Origin: Stramonita haemastoma
Taxonomy: Eukaryota > Mollusca > Gastropoda > Neogastropoda > Muricidae
Assembly (NCBI GenBank): GCA_030674155.1
Contig: CM060342.1
Span: 19,849,359-19,913,358, forward strand
DNA: 64,000 nucleotides
Direction: 5' to 3'
The notes beneath the pieces were generated by a model, which had not been told where the DNA came from, did not search any database, and was given only the letters and a program-made list of their open reading frames with translations. The translations under genes and the position numbers were made by a program. Below, in pieces: positions 20,461 to 32,676 of this stretch. Numbering within the stretch: position 1 is the first letter of the stretch; each line of letters begins with the position of its first letter.

Positions 20461-23235
20461 CTAAGACTGAAAAAGCTAGTTTGTGGCAAGGAAATGCGTA
20501 CAGTGTATCGCACCGAAAACCAAGCAGGTGCTACAATAATAATTAAGTATACAGCAATATATGCACCACAGCTAACCAGGTCCCGCCACATGCGCGCACA
20601 CAAACAAACGCACTGACAAACCCAGCGCGCGCGCGTGCGCGCATGCATACCCACCCCCTGCCAAAAAGGTGCCGTTTGGGGCAAAGACGGGCCCCAAAGA
20701 GCCTGTTTTCAGGCCCGTCCTGCCCCGACTTTTGCACGGTTACAGACCTCAAGGCACCGAACAATATGGCACCGGATGCATACTCGTCCCCTACCATCTT
20801 CGACGTGTGTGGCGCCGGACTTGTGGCGACACCGACGCCCTCAAGAGCTGAGAAAGCTAGTTTGTGGCAAGGAAATCTCGTACAGTGTACGCACCGAAAA
20901 CCAAGCAGGCGCACAATAATAATGACATATACAGCAATATCATGACCACAGAAACTGCAGGCTCTCCGCCACATGGCGCACAAACAAACGCACTGACAAA
21001 CACCAGCGCGCGCGCGTGCCGCATGCATACCCACCCCCTGCCAAAAAGGTGCCGTTTGGGCAAAGACGGGCCCCAAAGAGCCGTTTTCAGGCCCGTCCTG
21101 CCCGTTTCTCCACAGGATATGGTGCGTGTTCCTACACTTGTGCGATTTGCGACGTAGTGAGAAAGCTATTGTGGAGAATCCTCAGTTACCACACAAGAGG
21201 CTAATTACAATATATGTCCCAAAGCGTCCGATCCGCACCAAAACCACAAACACAGCGCGTCGCGCAGCATACACCCCTCAAAAAGGCCGTTGGAGACGCC
21301 AAAACCGTTTAGCCCCTGCCGACTTTTGCACGGTTACAGACCTCAAGGACCGACACAATATGGCACCGAATGCATACTCGTTAACATACCATCTTCGACG
21401 TGTGTGGCGCCGGACTTGTGGCGACACCGACGCCCTCAAGAGCTGAGAAAGCTAGTTTGTGGCAAGGAAATCTGGTATAGTGTCCGCACCAAAAACGAAG
21501 CAGGTCGCAGAATAATAATGACGATATACAGCAATATCATGCACCACAGGAAACTGCAAGCTCTCCGCCACATGTGCGCACGGAACCAAACGCACTGACA
21601 AACACCAGCGCGTGCGCGCGTGCGCGCATGCATACCCAACCCCCCTGCCAAAAAGGTGCCGTTTTGGGGCAAAGACGGGCCCCAAAGAGCCGTTTTCAGG
21701 CCCGTCCTGCTCCGACTTTTGCACGGTTTACAGACCCAAGGCACCGGGACAATATGGTGCCGGGTGCATACTCGCTCCCCTACCATCTTCGACGTGTGGC
21801 GCCGGACTTGTGGCGACACCGACGCCCTCAAGAGCTGAGAAAGCTAGATTGTGGCAAGGAAATCTCGTACAGTGTACGCACCGAAAACCAAGCAGGGCGC
21901 ACAATAATAATGACAATATACAGCAATATGATGATCTTAGCAAACTGGGGTCGCCGCCACATGCCGTGCACAAACAAAACGCACTGACAAACACCAGCGT
22001 GCGCTCGCGTCCCGATGGATACCCACCCCCCTGCCAAAAAGGTGCGTTTGGGGCAAAGACGGGCCCCAAAGTACCGTTTTCAGGCCCGTCCTGCCCCGAC
22101 TTTTCACGTTACAGACCCCAGCACCGGGAAATTATGGCACCGGATGCATACTCGATCCCCTACATCTTCGACGTGTTTGGCGTCGGACTTGTGGGACACG
22201 ACGCCCTCAAAGCTGAGAAAGCTAGTTTGTGCAGGAAATGTGGTCAGTGTACGCACCGAAAACCAAACAGGCGCACGATAATAATAACAAATACAGCAAT
22301 ATGATGCACCACAGCAAACTACAGGGTCCCGCCACATGCGCGACACAAACAAACGTACTGAGAAACACCAGCGCGCACGTGCGCGCTAATGCATACCCAC
22401 CCCCCTGCCAAAAAGGTGCCGTTTGGGGGCAAAGACGGGCCCAAAAGTGCCGTTTTCAGGCCCGTCCTTCTCCGACTTTGCACGTTATAGACCCCAAGGC
22501 ACCGGGACAATATGGCACCGGATGCATACTCGCTCCCCTACCATCTTCGACATGTGTGGCGCCGGATTTGTGGCAACTTCGACGCCATCAAGAGCTGAAA
22601 AAGCTGTTTGTGACAAGGAAATCTGGTACTGTGTACGCACCGAAAACCAAGCAGGGCGCACAATAATAATGACAATATAACAGCAATATGATGCACCACA
22701 AGAAACTGCAGGGTCCCCGCCACATGCTGCACAACAAACAAACGCACTGACAAACACCAGTTCGCGCGCTCTTCTCGCTTGCAAACTCATCCCCCTGCCA
22801 AAAAGGTGCCGTTTGGGGCAAAGACGGGCCCCAAAGAGCCGTTTTCAGGCCCGTCCTGCCCCGACTTTTTTCGGTTACAGACCCCAAGCCACCGGGAAAT
22901 TATGGCACCGGATGCATACTCGATCCCCTACCATCTTCGACGTGATTGGCGCCGGACTTGTGGCGACACCGACGCCCTCAAGAGCTGAGAAAGCTAGTTT
23001 GTGGCAAGGAAATCTCGTACAGTGTACGCACTGAAAACCAAGCAGTTCGCACAATAATAATGACAATATACAGCAATATAATGCACCACAGTAAACTGCA
23101 GCGTCCCCGCCACATGCGCGCACAGAAACAAACGCACTGACAAATACCAGCGCGCGCGAGCATGCGCGCATGCATACCCACACCCCTGCCGAAAAGGTGC
23201 CGTTTGGGTCAAAGACGGGCCCCAAGTATCTTATC

Positions 23236-23437
23236 ATTGTGTAAATGTAATTGGTTTTAAAGAAAGAAGGAAAAAATGTGTCATCTTATTCTTTCGTATA
23301 ACAAACATCTTTTACCATATGATCTTTTTTTAAAAAAAAATGTATAAGTAGAAAGATTAAGAGTGTTAGTGATGATATTATTGGTCAACTGAAAACTGTA
23401 CGCAGCATTATCTGGCTTAAAATTTACTGTAGTCTCC
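23236..23437. other. AT-rich spacer, no gene seen
   Basis: Begins abruptly inside a satellite unit after 'gggccccaag'. Nothing recognised. Confidence 0.5.
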
Positions 23438-23465
23438 CCTCTCTCTCTTCTCTCCTCCCCCCCTC

Positions 23466-23511
<46 letters not shown>

Positions 23512-23694
23512 TCTCTCTCTGTCTCTCTCTGCTCTCTCTCTTCTCTCTCTCTCTCTCTCTCTCTCCTCTCTCTCTTCCCTCCTCTCCTCTCTCTCCTCTC
23601 TCTCTCTCTCTCCTCCCTCTCTCCTCTCTCTCTCTCTTCTCTCTCTCCTTTCTCTCCCTCTTCTCTCTCTCTCTCTCTCCTCCTCTCTCCTCCT

Positions 23695-23737
<43 letters not shown>

Positions 23738-23780
23738 CTTCATCTCTCTCTCTCTCTTCCTTGCCTTGCCTTCTTCCTTG

Positions 23781-23871
<91 letters not shown>
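23438..23871. repeat. long CT/CTC polypyrimidine tract
   Basis: About 430 bp of almost pure pyrimidine on the plus strand. Mirror-symmetric stretches could form triplex (H) DNA. Apparent serine/leucine or arginine/glutamate ORFs are artefacts. Confidence 0.95.
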
Positions 23872-23874
<3 letters not shown>

Positions 23875-24014
23875 TCTGATTGATAAAAATGTCATGCCAA
23901 TTCTTTTAAAACATCTAGGATGTTTTATGTAATTTTTTTTCTTATTTTATCTTTTTTTTTTATTGGTAGTATGTCTCCCCCCCCCCCCCTTCCAATAAGG
24001 ATATTAGTTAAAAT

Positions 24015-24394
24015 TTTCCCTTTTATCCAAATGTATGATTTATATCACATGTATAACTTTTGACAGATGGTGGTGGATAGATGTTTTCAGTTGTTTATTT
24101 CATTTTGTTCTCTTGTTTGCTCTTTATCTATTAACGCTTTTCTTTTTCTTCCATAATCAAAATCATTTTATTGTGACTTCTGATTTTCGTCTTCTGAACG
24201 AGTGCATTTTTATTACCTTATCATATATAGTGTCCTTATTCTTGCATGTTGTTTGGCACAGCATAAAGTTTATTGTTTAGTATCTTTTCAACTTGATGTT
24301 ATCCCTGAAAAGGGCGGGACTGGATGTAAAAAAGCACACGAGTGCTTATCTATTATCCTCGAATAAAAGAATTTGCCTTGCCTTGCCCTTCTCT
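24015..24394 (+). mobile_element. 5'-truncated CR1-like LINE copy (3' UTR only)
   Basis: Shares 'gatggtggtgg..gatgttttcag', 'aaatcaaaatcat', 'cctgaaaagggcggg', 'ctggatgtaaaaaagcacac', 'ttatcctcgaataaaagaa' and a short TTGCC tail with the intact element ending at 32312. Truncation from the 5' side is typical of target-primed insertion. A CT microsatellite (24394-24472) follows the tail. Confidence 0.8.
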
Positions 24395-24397
24395 CTC

Positions 24398-24430
<33 letters not shown>

Positions 24431-24442
24431 TCTCTCTCTCTC

Positions 24443-24472
<30 letters not shown>

Positions 24473-24473
<1 letters not shown>

Positions 24474-25424
24474 GTGTACGTAAAAAAGTATGTACATACT
24501 TACACTGTAACCATTAACAATAAAGTTATTCACTCATTCATTTATTATTCATTCATTCTCTCTCCAGAAAAAAATCATACTCTAGAATGTCATATGTATC
24601 GGCATGATTTCTGTGAGTTTGAAACAAAATGTCTTCTGAAGTCGAGCAAAATGATGATCTTGGGATATCTACCGTCAGAATGATATTTAGGGATGTAAAT
24701 GATGTCATATATTCAAAACTAAACACGAAAGAATTCTTCGTGGTGTCAGTGATTTTGTGGGTTTCTTTAATTAACTCCCCTGAAACGGCGGTCCTTTATG
24801 AATTTTAGTAAGAACAAAGAAGACAACAGCGTTCTTGCTAAGGGAGGCAATTCAAAGCATGGGGCGACAATCCTTTATGAATTTTAGTAGTTTTAAAGAA
24901 GGCAACTGTATTTTTCATGGTCAGGGGAGGGAATTCTAGGCGTCGCGCATTAGCGCAACATGGACCAATGGGCATATAGGCAAAATAAGATAAACGAAAG
25001 ATAAATTGTATTTTTACTATTTTTTCCTGACATGCTTTTGTAAAAAAATAGTTGATTTTAGGTGTTGTCTGTTCGGCATAATAGACTATTGCTACCCTCA
25101 TCCCCATACAAATGAAAAGGGAGTGTAAGAGCCTTTGTAAGTGCATATCCCGCACACCTTGCATGTAAATCTCTCCAAGAGACAGCAGGCTATATAAATG
25201 AGCTTAAGCGAAAGCCATCTTCAGGCTGTTGACAATTTAGTTTTATTTTTGACAGGAAATCTGCGTGTTTCTTTTCTTTCTTTCTTTTTTTTAACAGAAG
25301 GAGAGAATGTATACCTGTAGTGACCTGTTTGTTTACTTACCGCTTGTTCCTTTATCTTACTAATTGTCAGATTGTTGTTTTGTAGTTGTGCTTTTTGCGA
25401 AGGCGTTCCTTCTTGATTTGTTGA
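24473..25424. other. spacer, no gene recognised
   Basis: Contains a short repeated phrase ('cctttatgaattttagta', 24792 and 24870) and a TATATAAA-like string near 25191. The latter is not followed by a recognisable exon. The frames on either strand show no known domain. Confidence 0.45.
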
Positions 25425-25497
25425 TAGTCCCTAATCAGGGCAAGGGCCGGAGGAAAATAATTTATGCAAATGCTTATCCATAACCCTTGTAAAATAA
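25425..25497 (+). mobile_element. LINE 3' tail fragment (second family)
   Basis: 'ccctaatcagggcaagggccgga', then 'atgcttatccataacccttg'; matches the minus-strand fragment at 2112-2210. Followed by a CT microsatellite at 25499-25597. Confidence 0.55.
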
Positions 25498-25533
25498 GTT
25501 TCTCTCCTCTCTCTCTCCTCTCTCTCTCTCACT

Positions 25534-26667
<1,134 letters not shown>

Positions 26668-26683
26668 TGTGTGTGTGTGTGTG

Positions 26684-26738
<55 letters not shown>

Positions 26739-26877
26739 GGAGAGGGTTTTTTTGTGTTTTTTTTGGTGGTTTTTTTTTGTTTGTTTGATTTTTTTTTTTT
26801 GTTTTTTGTTTTTCTTTGTTGTTATTCGTTTTTTAGGTTGTTTGGTTTTTGTAGTTGTTTTTTTTTCTTCTTCTTTT

Positions 26878-27257
26878 TCTCCCCTTTTATTAAAATATTA
26901 TGTCTTATATAACTTATCTTGATGATAGATGATGGTGGATTGATGTTTTAAGTCATTTAACCTATCATATTCTCATGTTTACTCTTTAATTATTGCGCTT
27001 TAAAAAAATTATTCAAATCAAAGTCATCATTGATTCTTACTTCTTATTTTTGTTTCTGAATGATGCCTTTTCATATCATTACCTTATTATTGTATCGCTG
27101 TCTTATTTCTTACCTGTTCTTTGATACTTAGTATGGTTTCTTGCTCTTGGTATTTGGATCATTATAATTGTTCTTGTTTAATTGAGGTTATCTTTTTATC
27201 TTGCTGTTATCCTTGAAAAGGGCGGGGACAGGATGTAAAAAAAACGCACACGAGTGA
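26878..27257 (+). mobile_element. CR1-like LINE 3' UTR copy lacking its last bases
   Basis: Single 3' UTR module ending abruptly at 'gcacacgagtg', before the 'cttatctattatcctcg' end and pentamer tail present in sister copies. It is followed directly by the 5' region of the intact element, a possible head-to-tail recombination junction. Confidence 0.7.
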
Positions 27258-27260
27258 GGG

Positions 27261-27617
27261 TTGAAAATAGGTGGAAACGTTCCAGAATCTAACCGTTGTG
27301 TGCAACCTTCGCGGCCAAGGGATTTAACTTTTCCATGTGGATTACTTCCCGTCTCTGCGATACACAGCGAGACCTCACGAGAAAACAAGCAGGTCGAAAG
27401 TGAAACTGAAAACATCTCATGCATGATATTACGTCAAATTTGGACTCGTTCAGTCAAATCAAGAAATGGAGATGCTAATCTGAAAAACATCTTCAACTTT
27501 AGCAAAGAAAACAACAAAAACCTTGGTGTTTTTAACCGAATGACAACCGTACACCGGAATTCACCTCACAAGGCGCTGAAATCACGTCGCTCACAAACAG
27601 GTAGGTACTGCATTTGA
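27261..27617 (+). CDS. unrecognised ORF in the LINE 5' region
   Basis: 118 codons from ATG 27261 (MKIGGNVPESNRC), basic and without a recognised domain. A donor-like sequence (CAG/GTAGGT) lies at its end, near 27600. It could be a degenerate ORF1, a 5' UTR frame or an unrelated exon. Confidence 0.2.
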   Translation: MKIGGNVPESNRCVQPSRPRDLTFPCGLLPVSAIHSETSRENKQVESETENISCMILRQIWTRSVKSRNGDANLKNIFNFSKENNKNLGVFNRMTTVHRNSPHKALKSRRSQTGRYCI

Positions 27618-27809
27618 TTTTGACTTCGTCTTCCGTACATCTTGACACACTAGGCCTAGTGAAGCACCGGTGCGAACGAGATATGGGCAGTTTTTCTTTT
27701 CCCCCAGTACATAGAAGTTGACTGGTCTAACACTCTCTCAACACCCTTCATGTATGTATACATCCAAGGGCTGGTGGCCTGTTTATAATTCATCAGCTCA
27801 GTACAGAGT

Positions 27810-27886
<77 letters not shown>

Positions 27887-28117
27887 GTCTCTCTGTCTCT
27901 CTCTGTCTCTCTGTCTCTCTCTCTCTCTCTGTTTTTACACACATTATCACATCAAACAACTTAAAATTAGTCCTTTTTCACTTTTTTTTTCTCTTACTTT
28001 CATTCTTACCCCTATTGAGTGCCCACTACCCTTTATTTTTATTCTTCTCTAATTAATTTTCACCTTTTCCTGTCTTAAGACACGTTATCACATCTCCAGC
28101 AAAAACCAACACAACTG

Positions 28118-30922
28118 ATGCATTCAAGACACAACACGTGGCCCTCTAAGGAAGGCCTACGAATTTGCCACTTAAATATAAATCACGCAGTCAATAAAAT
28201 TGAAGACATATCAACACTTATCAGAAACCATGGCAAACCATTTCACATACTAGGGCTATCTGAATCAAGACTCTCCAAGCACATAGTAGACACTGATTTA
28301 TATATCCCAGGATATAAAATCATACGAAAGGATCCACAAAGGCAAAAAGAAACAGGAATCATCATATATATTAGTGAATCTATAACATTCAAGCGTCTCC
28401 TTCATCTCGAACATCACGATGTAGAATCTGTTTGGTTTGAAATCTCCATGAAAGGTTCACCACCTATTGCAATGGGATTCTGCTATAGGAATCCCGCAGA
28501 AAGAAAAAATTGGATAGACAAGTTTGACGAAATGATGAATGTAGTTCTATTAGAATCCAGGGAAGTAATACTGCTCGGTGATTTTAATATTGATCTAACA
28601 AAAGCAAATAATATATGGACGCAAATTACTAATTCTTTCAACCTTCACCAACTAGTTAGTTTACCCACGAGAGTCACACCAAATTCAAGCACAATAATTG
28701 ATCACATCTACGTATCAAATCCCCAAAACATCATAGAAACATGTGTCCCTGTCTATAACTGCAGTGATCACTACCCAGTCTGTACTACATGGTCAAAAAA
28801 AGGAGCAAAAATTCCCAAACCTGGCCATAAAAACATAACATATCGTTCTTTTGCAAAATTTAATGAACAGCTTTTCCTTCTCGATCTAAGTAACTCTATG
28901 CTCTCAGAAACATTTAACATTACTGATCCAGACTTGGCCATCGAATTCTGGATAAAAACTTTCACTGAAATCTACAACAAACATGCTCCACTTAAAACCA
29001 TAAGGGTCAAACATGTCCCCAAACCACCTTGGATTACAAAAGAACTAGAAGAAGCATGCTATCTTAGAGATTTTTTAAAAAAACATAAATATCATGAAGA
29101 GTCAAAAAGATTACGAAACGCCATAAACTCACAGAAACGTCGAGAAAAAAAGAAATATTTCCAAGATTTACTATCTTCCAAACAAAACTCAAAAATTATT
29201 TGGAGGGCCATAAATCAAATAACAAATAAACAATCATCTTCCAAATCAAATGTAATCAAAGATGTTACTGCTGAACAACTCAACAATCACTTCATAAACG
29301 TCTCAACTAACGTTGTTAACAATGATGATTCCAAATCCAATAACCTCAACACATTAAGACAATACTGCCAAGACAAGCATATTCCCTCAAAACTTCACAT
29401 ACCATTCATTTCAGTTTTTGAGGTCTATAATTACTTAATTCACCTCAAACAATCAAGGACACGAGGTCTCGATGGAATAGACAGCAGAATTCTGAAATTG
29501 TCAGCTCCAGTTATCACAGACACCCTAACATATATATATAACCAATGTCTTGAAAATAACTATTTCCCCAATGCCTTCAAAACTGCTAAAGTAATCCCCA
29601 TCCACAAATCTGGTGACACTTCAGATCCATCAAATTATAGGCCAATCTCTATTATATCCCTCCTTTCAAAACCCCTGGAAAAACATATAAATAAACACTT
29701 AGTCCATCACATAGATACTAACAACCTACTTCACCCTAATCAATCAGGATTCAGACAAAATCACTCATGTCATACTGCACTGACTAGTCTCATAGACAAT
29801 TGGCTATCACACATCAATGAAAACAAATTTTGTGGAGTATTATTTGTAGATTTCAAAAAAGCATTTGATACAATTGACCACACACTTCTCATCAGAAAGC
29901 TAGAACTGTACAATCTATCATCAAATAGTCTAGAACTACTCTCTTCTTATCTTAAAAACAGACAACAATGTGTCTCAACAACTACATCCACATCAAATCT
30001 AAAACCCATTCATTATGGAGTACCACAGGGATCTATACTAGGACCTATTCTCTTTTCCTTATACATAAATGACCTTCCTCTACTTATCAAATCTAAATGT
30101 GAACTATTTGCAGATGATACAACCATACATACAAGCCATAACGACATTGACTCTCTTGCAACCATATTACAACAAAGCTGTAATGATCTTGTCAAATGGA
30201 CAGAACTGAACCATATGTCTATTCACCCCCAAAAAACAAAATGCATGCTTATCACCACCAGACAAAAGCGACAAAATTTACCTCATAAACAGTTTCCAAT
30301 CCAAATAAGAGAGGAAGCAATTGAACAAACCTCTTATCACAAAGTTCTAGGAGTAACAATCGATGAAAATCTCAGCTGGTTCTACCACATATCTCATCTA
30401 TGCAAATATCTGTCCCAAAGAGTATACCAATTGACTAAAATTAAACATTTCCTTGACTACAATTCAAGGAAATTATTCTTCCAAGCTTACATACAATCCT
30501 CAATAGACTATGCCTCAACCCTCTGGGATTCTGCCAGTGCAAACACTATGAAACCGTTATTAAGTCTGTATAAACGTGCTCTCAAACTTATCCTTCTGAA
30601 AAAAACAACCTTACTTGAAGTGGATTATACTCAGTTAAATATTCTCCCCCTACAACAAAGACTAAAATATAACAAAGACATACTGATGTTTAAGATAATG
30701 GCAGGAGCTGTCCCCACGTCCTTAAGAGATAAGTTCCCAATGAATCATTCCAGAAATACTGAAAAGCCAAGTGTCCCAATCCCAAGAATAGACTTGTTTA
30801 AATCTAGTTTACTATACTCAGGCCCTGTGCTGTGGAACTCCCTTCCCGATTCAATTAAAGAGCACCAATCATTGACTACCTTCAAAAATCACCTCCTAAT
30901 CCACTTGATGCACCAAAAATAA
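28118..30922 (+). CDS. LINE ORF2: AP-like endonuclease and reverse transcriptase
   Basis: 934 residues without a stop; first ATG after an in-frame TAA at 28076. The N-terminal endonuclease of the exonuclease-endonuclease-phosphatase fold shows N20 (HLNIN), E49 (GLSES), GDFN at 154-157, IDHIY at 194-198 and the catalytic SDHYP at 216-220. The reverse transcriptase follows: GLDGID, YRPISI, DFKKAFDTIDH, GVPQGSILGP and the active site FADD (664-667). The C-terminal part (VLWNSLPDSIK..FKNHLL) is typical of CR1-related LINEs, and there is no RNase H. It nicks target DNA and copies its own RNA; it likely also mobilises the SINEs sharing its 3' end. All catalytic residues seen are intact. The clade is judged by motif layout, not by a tree. 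Confidence 0.95.
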   Translation: MHSRHNTWPSKEGLRICHLNINHAVNKIEDISTLIRNHGKPFHILGLSESRLSKHIVDTDLYIPGYKIIRKDPQRQKETGIIIYISESITFKRLLHLEHHDVESVWFEISMKGSPPIAMGFCYRNPAERKNWIDKFDEMMNVVLLESREVILLGDFNIDLTKANNIWTQITNSFNLHQLVSLPTRVTPNSSTIIDHIYVSNPQNIIETCVPVYNCSDHYPVCTTWSKKGAKIPKPGHKNITYRSFAKFNEQLFLLDLSNSMLSETFNITDPDLAIEFWIKTFTEIYNKHAPLKTIRVKHVPKPPWITKELEEACYLRDFLKKHKYHEESKRLRNAINSQKRREKKKYFQDLLSSKQNSKIIWRAINQITNKQSSSKSNVIKDVTAEQLNNHFINVSTNVVNNDDSKSNNLNTLRQYCQDKHIPSKLHIPFISVFEVYNYLIHLKQSRTRGLDGIDSRILKLSAPVITDTLTYIYNQCLENNYFPNAFKTAKVIPIHKSGDTSDPSNYRPISIISLLSKPLEKHINKHLVHHIDTNNLLHPNQSGFRQNHSCHTALTSLIDNWLSHINENKFCGVLFVDFKKAFDTIDHTLLIRKLELYNLSSNSLELLSSYLKNRQQCVSTTTSTSNLKPIHYGVPQGSILGPILFSLYINDLPLLIKSKCELFADDTTIHTSHNDIDSLATILQQSCNDLVKWTELNHMSIHPQKTKCMLITTRQKRQNLPHKQFPIQIREEAIEQTSYHKVLGVTIDENLSWFYHISHLCKYLSQRVYQLTKIKHFLDYNSRKLFFQAYIQSSIDYASTLWDSASANTMKPLLSLYKRALKLILLKKTTLLEVDYTQLNILPLQQRLKYNKDILMFKIMAGAVPTSLRDKFPMNHSRNTEKPSVPIPRIDLFKSSLLYSGPVLWNSLPDSIKEHQSLTTFKNHLLIHLMHQK

Positions 30923-30962
30923 TAAACCAATTATATCCCCTCTCCTTCTCCCCCTTCTCTTT

Positions 30963-31043
<81 letters not shown>

Positions 31044-31073
31044 TTGGGTTTTTTGTTGTTGTTGCTGTTCTTT

Positions 31074-32105
31074 CTCCCCTTTTATCAAAACTTATGTTTT
31101 ATGGAACTATTTTGATGATAGATGGTGGTGGATTGATGTTTTCAGTCATTCAACCTCATCGTATTCTCATGTTGCTCCTTAATTATTGCGCCCTCTTTTC
31201 TTTTCTTTTTGTTTTGTTTTTGTTTGTTTGTTTGTTTGTTTGTTTGCTTGTTTTTTGTTTGTTTACTTGCTTGTTTTTTGTTTTGTTGCTGTGTTTTCCT
31301 TTTGTTTGTTTATTTGTTTGTTTGTTTGTTCTTTCTTCTTCAAATCAAAATCATCATTGATTCCTACTTCATATTTTTGTTTCTGAATGAGTGCATTTTT
31401 ATAACATTACCTTAATATTGTATTTCTGTCTTATTCTTTACCTGTTTTGTTGTGCTTCTCCCCTTTTATCACAACTTATGTTTTATGGGACTATTTTGAT
31501 GATAGATGGTGGTGATTTCAGTCATTTAACCTCATGGTATTCCCATGTTTGCTCCTTAATTATTGCGCTCCCCCCTTTTTTTTTTCTTTTTTTTTGTTTT
31601 GTTTTGTTTGTTTGTTTGTTTGTTTGTTTGTTTGTTTTTTGGTTGCTTTGTTTTGTTTGCTTATTTGTTTTTTTGTGTGTGTGTTGTGTGTGTGTATGTG
31701 TGTGTGTGTGCTTTCCAAATCGAAATCATTACTTCATATTCTTGTTTCAGAATAAGTGCCTTTTTGTAACATTACCTCAATATTGTATCTCTGTCTTATT
31801 CCTTACCTGTTGTTGTTTTTTCTCCCCTTTTATCAAAATTATGTTTTATGGGACTTATTTTGATGACAGATGGTGGTGGATTGATGTCTTCAGTCATTTA
31901 ACCTCATCATATTCTGATGTTTGCTCTTTAATTATTGCGCTTTTTTTGTTGTTTTGTTTTGTTTTTTGTTTGTTTTGTTTTTGTTTATTTTCCTTTATTC
32001 AAATCAAAATTATCATTGATTCTTACTTCTTTTTCGTTTCTGAATGAGTGACTTTTTTATAACATTACCTTAATATTGTATCTCTGTGTTATTTCTTGCC
32101 TGTTT
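31074..32105 (+). repeat. threefold tandem module in the LINE 3' UTR
   Basis: Modules start at 31074, 31458 and 31822 with 'ctccccttttatca', then 'gatggtggtg', a T/TTTG-rich run, 'aaatcaaaatcat' and 'gaatgagtgc..ttttataacattacc'. Spacings are 384 and 364 bp. The truncated copies at 24.0, 25.6 and 26.9 kb carry one module each. Confidence 0.85.
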
Positions 32106-32307
32106 GATACTTGGTATGGTTCCTTACTTTTGGTATTTGGATCATTATAATTGTTGTTGTGTAGTTGTGGCTATTATTTTATTTTTTTCTATCTTAATGT
32201 TATCCCTGAAAAGGGCGGGGACTGGATGTAAAAAAGCACGCGAGTGCTTATCTATTATCCTCGAATAAAAGAATTTTGCCTTGCCTTTGCCTTGCCTTGC
32301 CTTGCCT

Positions 32308-32380
<73 letters not shown>

Positions 32381-32381
<1 letters not shown>

Positions 32382-32614
32382 TCGGATGAGACTTTAAACC
32401 GAGGCCCCGTGTGCGTACGCACGCAGAACATCTTGCGCACACGTTAAATCCTGTTCCGCTTTTCGTAAGAGTAGGCCATCGTGTGCCGGTGGGAACAGAT
32501 GACAATATTTACAAAACTGCATACACACGGGGACCGGATGAAAAAAAGCACATGATTGCTTATTCTGTTATCCTCGATATAAAAGAATAAATAAATAAAT
32601 AAATAAATAAATAA
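32381..32614 (+). repeat. 5'-truncated SINE with LINE-like 3' tail
   Basis: Starts at 'ggatgagactttaaaccgagg' and runs through 'ggtgggaacagatgac' to the tail 'ggggaccggatgaaaaaaag', 'ttatcctcgatataaaagaa' and a TAAA repeat. It follows directly on the CT microsatellite after the LINE (32313-32380). Confidence 0.85.
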
Positions 32615-32676
32615 AAAAAATAAATCTCTCTCTCTCTCTCTTTCTCACTCTCACTCACACTCACTCATTCACTCAC

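Larger units (their letters stand above)
13096..23235. repeat. ~390-bp GC-rich satellite array
   Basis: About two dozen units, spacing 389-393 bp measured at the 'ccatcttcgacgtg' marker (for example 15861, 16250, 16643, 17033). Each unit contains an alternating CG/CA tract ending 'gcgcgcatgcataccc', 'ggtgccgtttggggcaaagac', 'aggcccgtcctgccccgac', 'ggcgccggacttgtgg' and 'gctagtttgtggcaagg', plus an AT-rich 'caataataatgacaatatac' segment. Two ~0.45-0.5-kb cassettes interrupt it at the same place in the unit, and the units next to them share marker variants (cgccctgac, taacatacc), so it has higher-order organisation. A 195-bp deletion is present in the unit near 17372. Long ORFs on both strands follow from a period close to a multiple of three. 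Confidence 0.95.
27258..32312 (+). mobile_element. CR1-like LINE, near full length with intact ORF2
   Basis: The 5' region is from about 27258 (start uncertain). A CTGT/CT microsatellite lies at 27812-27930, the endonuclease-RT ORF at 28118-30922, a TG repeat at 30973-31041, a threefold repeated 3' UTR module at 31074-32105, and the family 3' end with TTGCC-type pentamers at 32207-32312. No RNase H domain. The uninterrupted ORF suggests recent or current activity. No recognisable gag-like ORF1 was found. Confidence 0.85.

Noticed and set aside
13145..23237. Long ORFs (up to about 260 codons) on both strands of the satellite
   Set aside because: They repeat every ~390 bp, occur on both strands and in several frames, and follow from a GC-rich period near a multiple of three. 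No start context, domain or splice signal is consistent.
23417..23872. Arg/Glu-rich or Ser/Leu-rich proteins from CT, CCT, GT and TA repeats (also 2758, 33053, 36554, 57238)
   Set aside because: Pure microsatellite translations.
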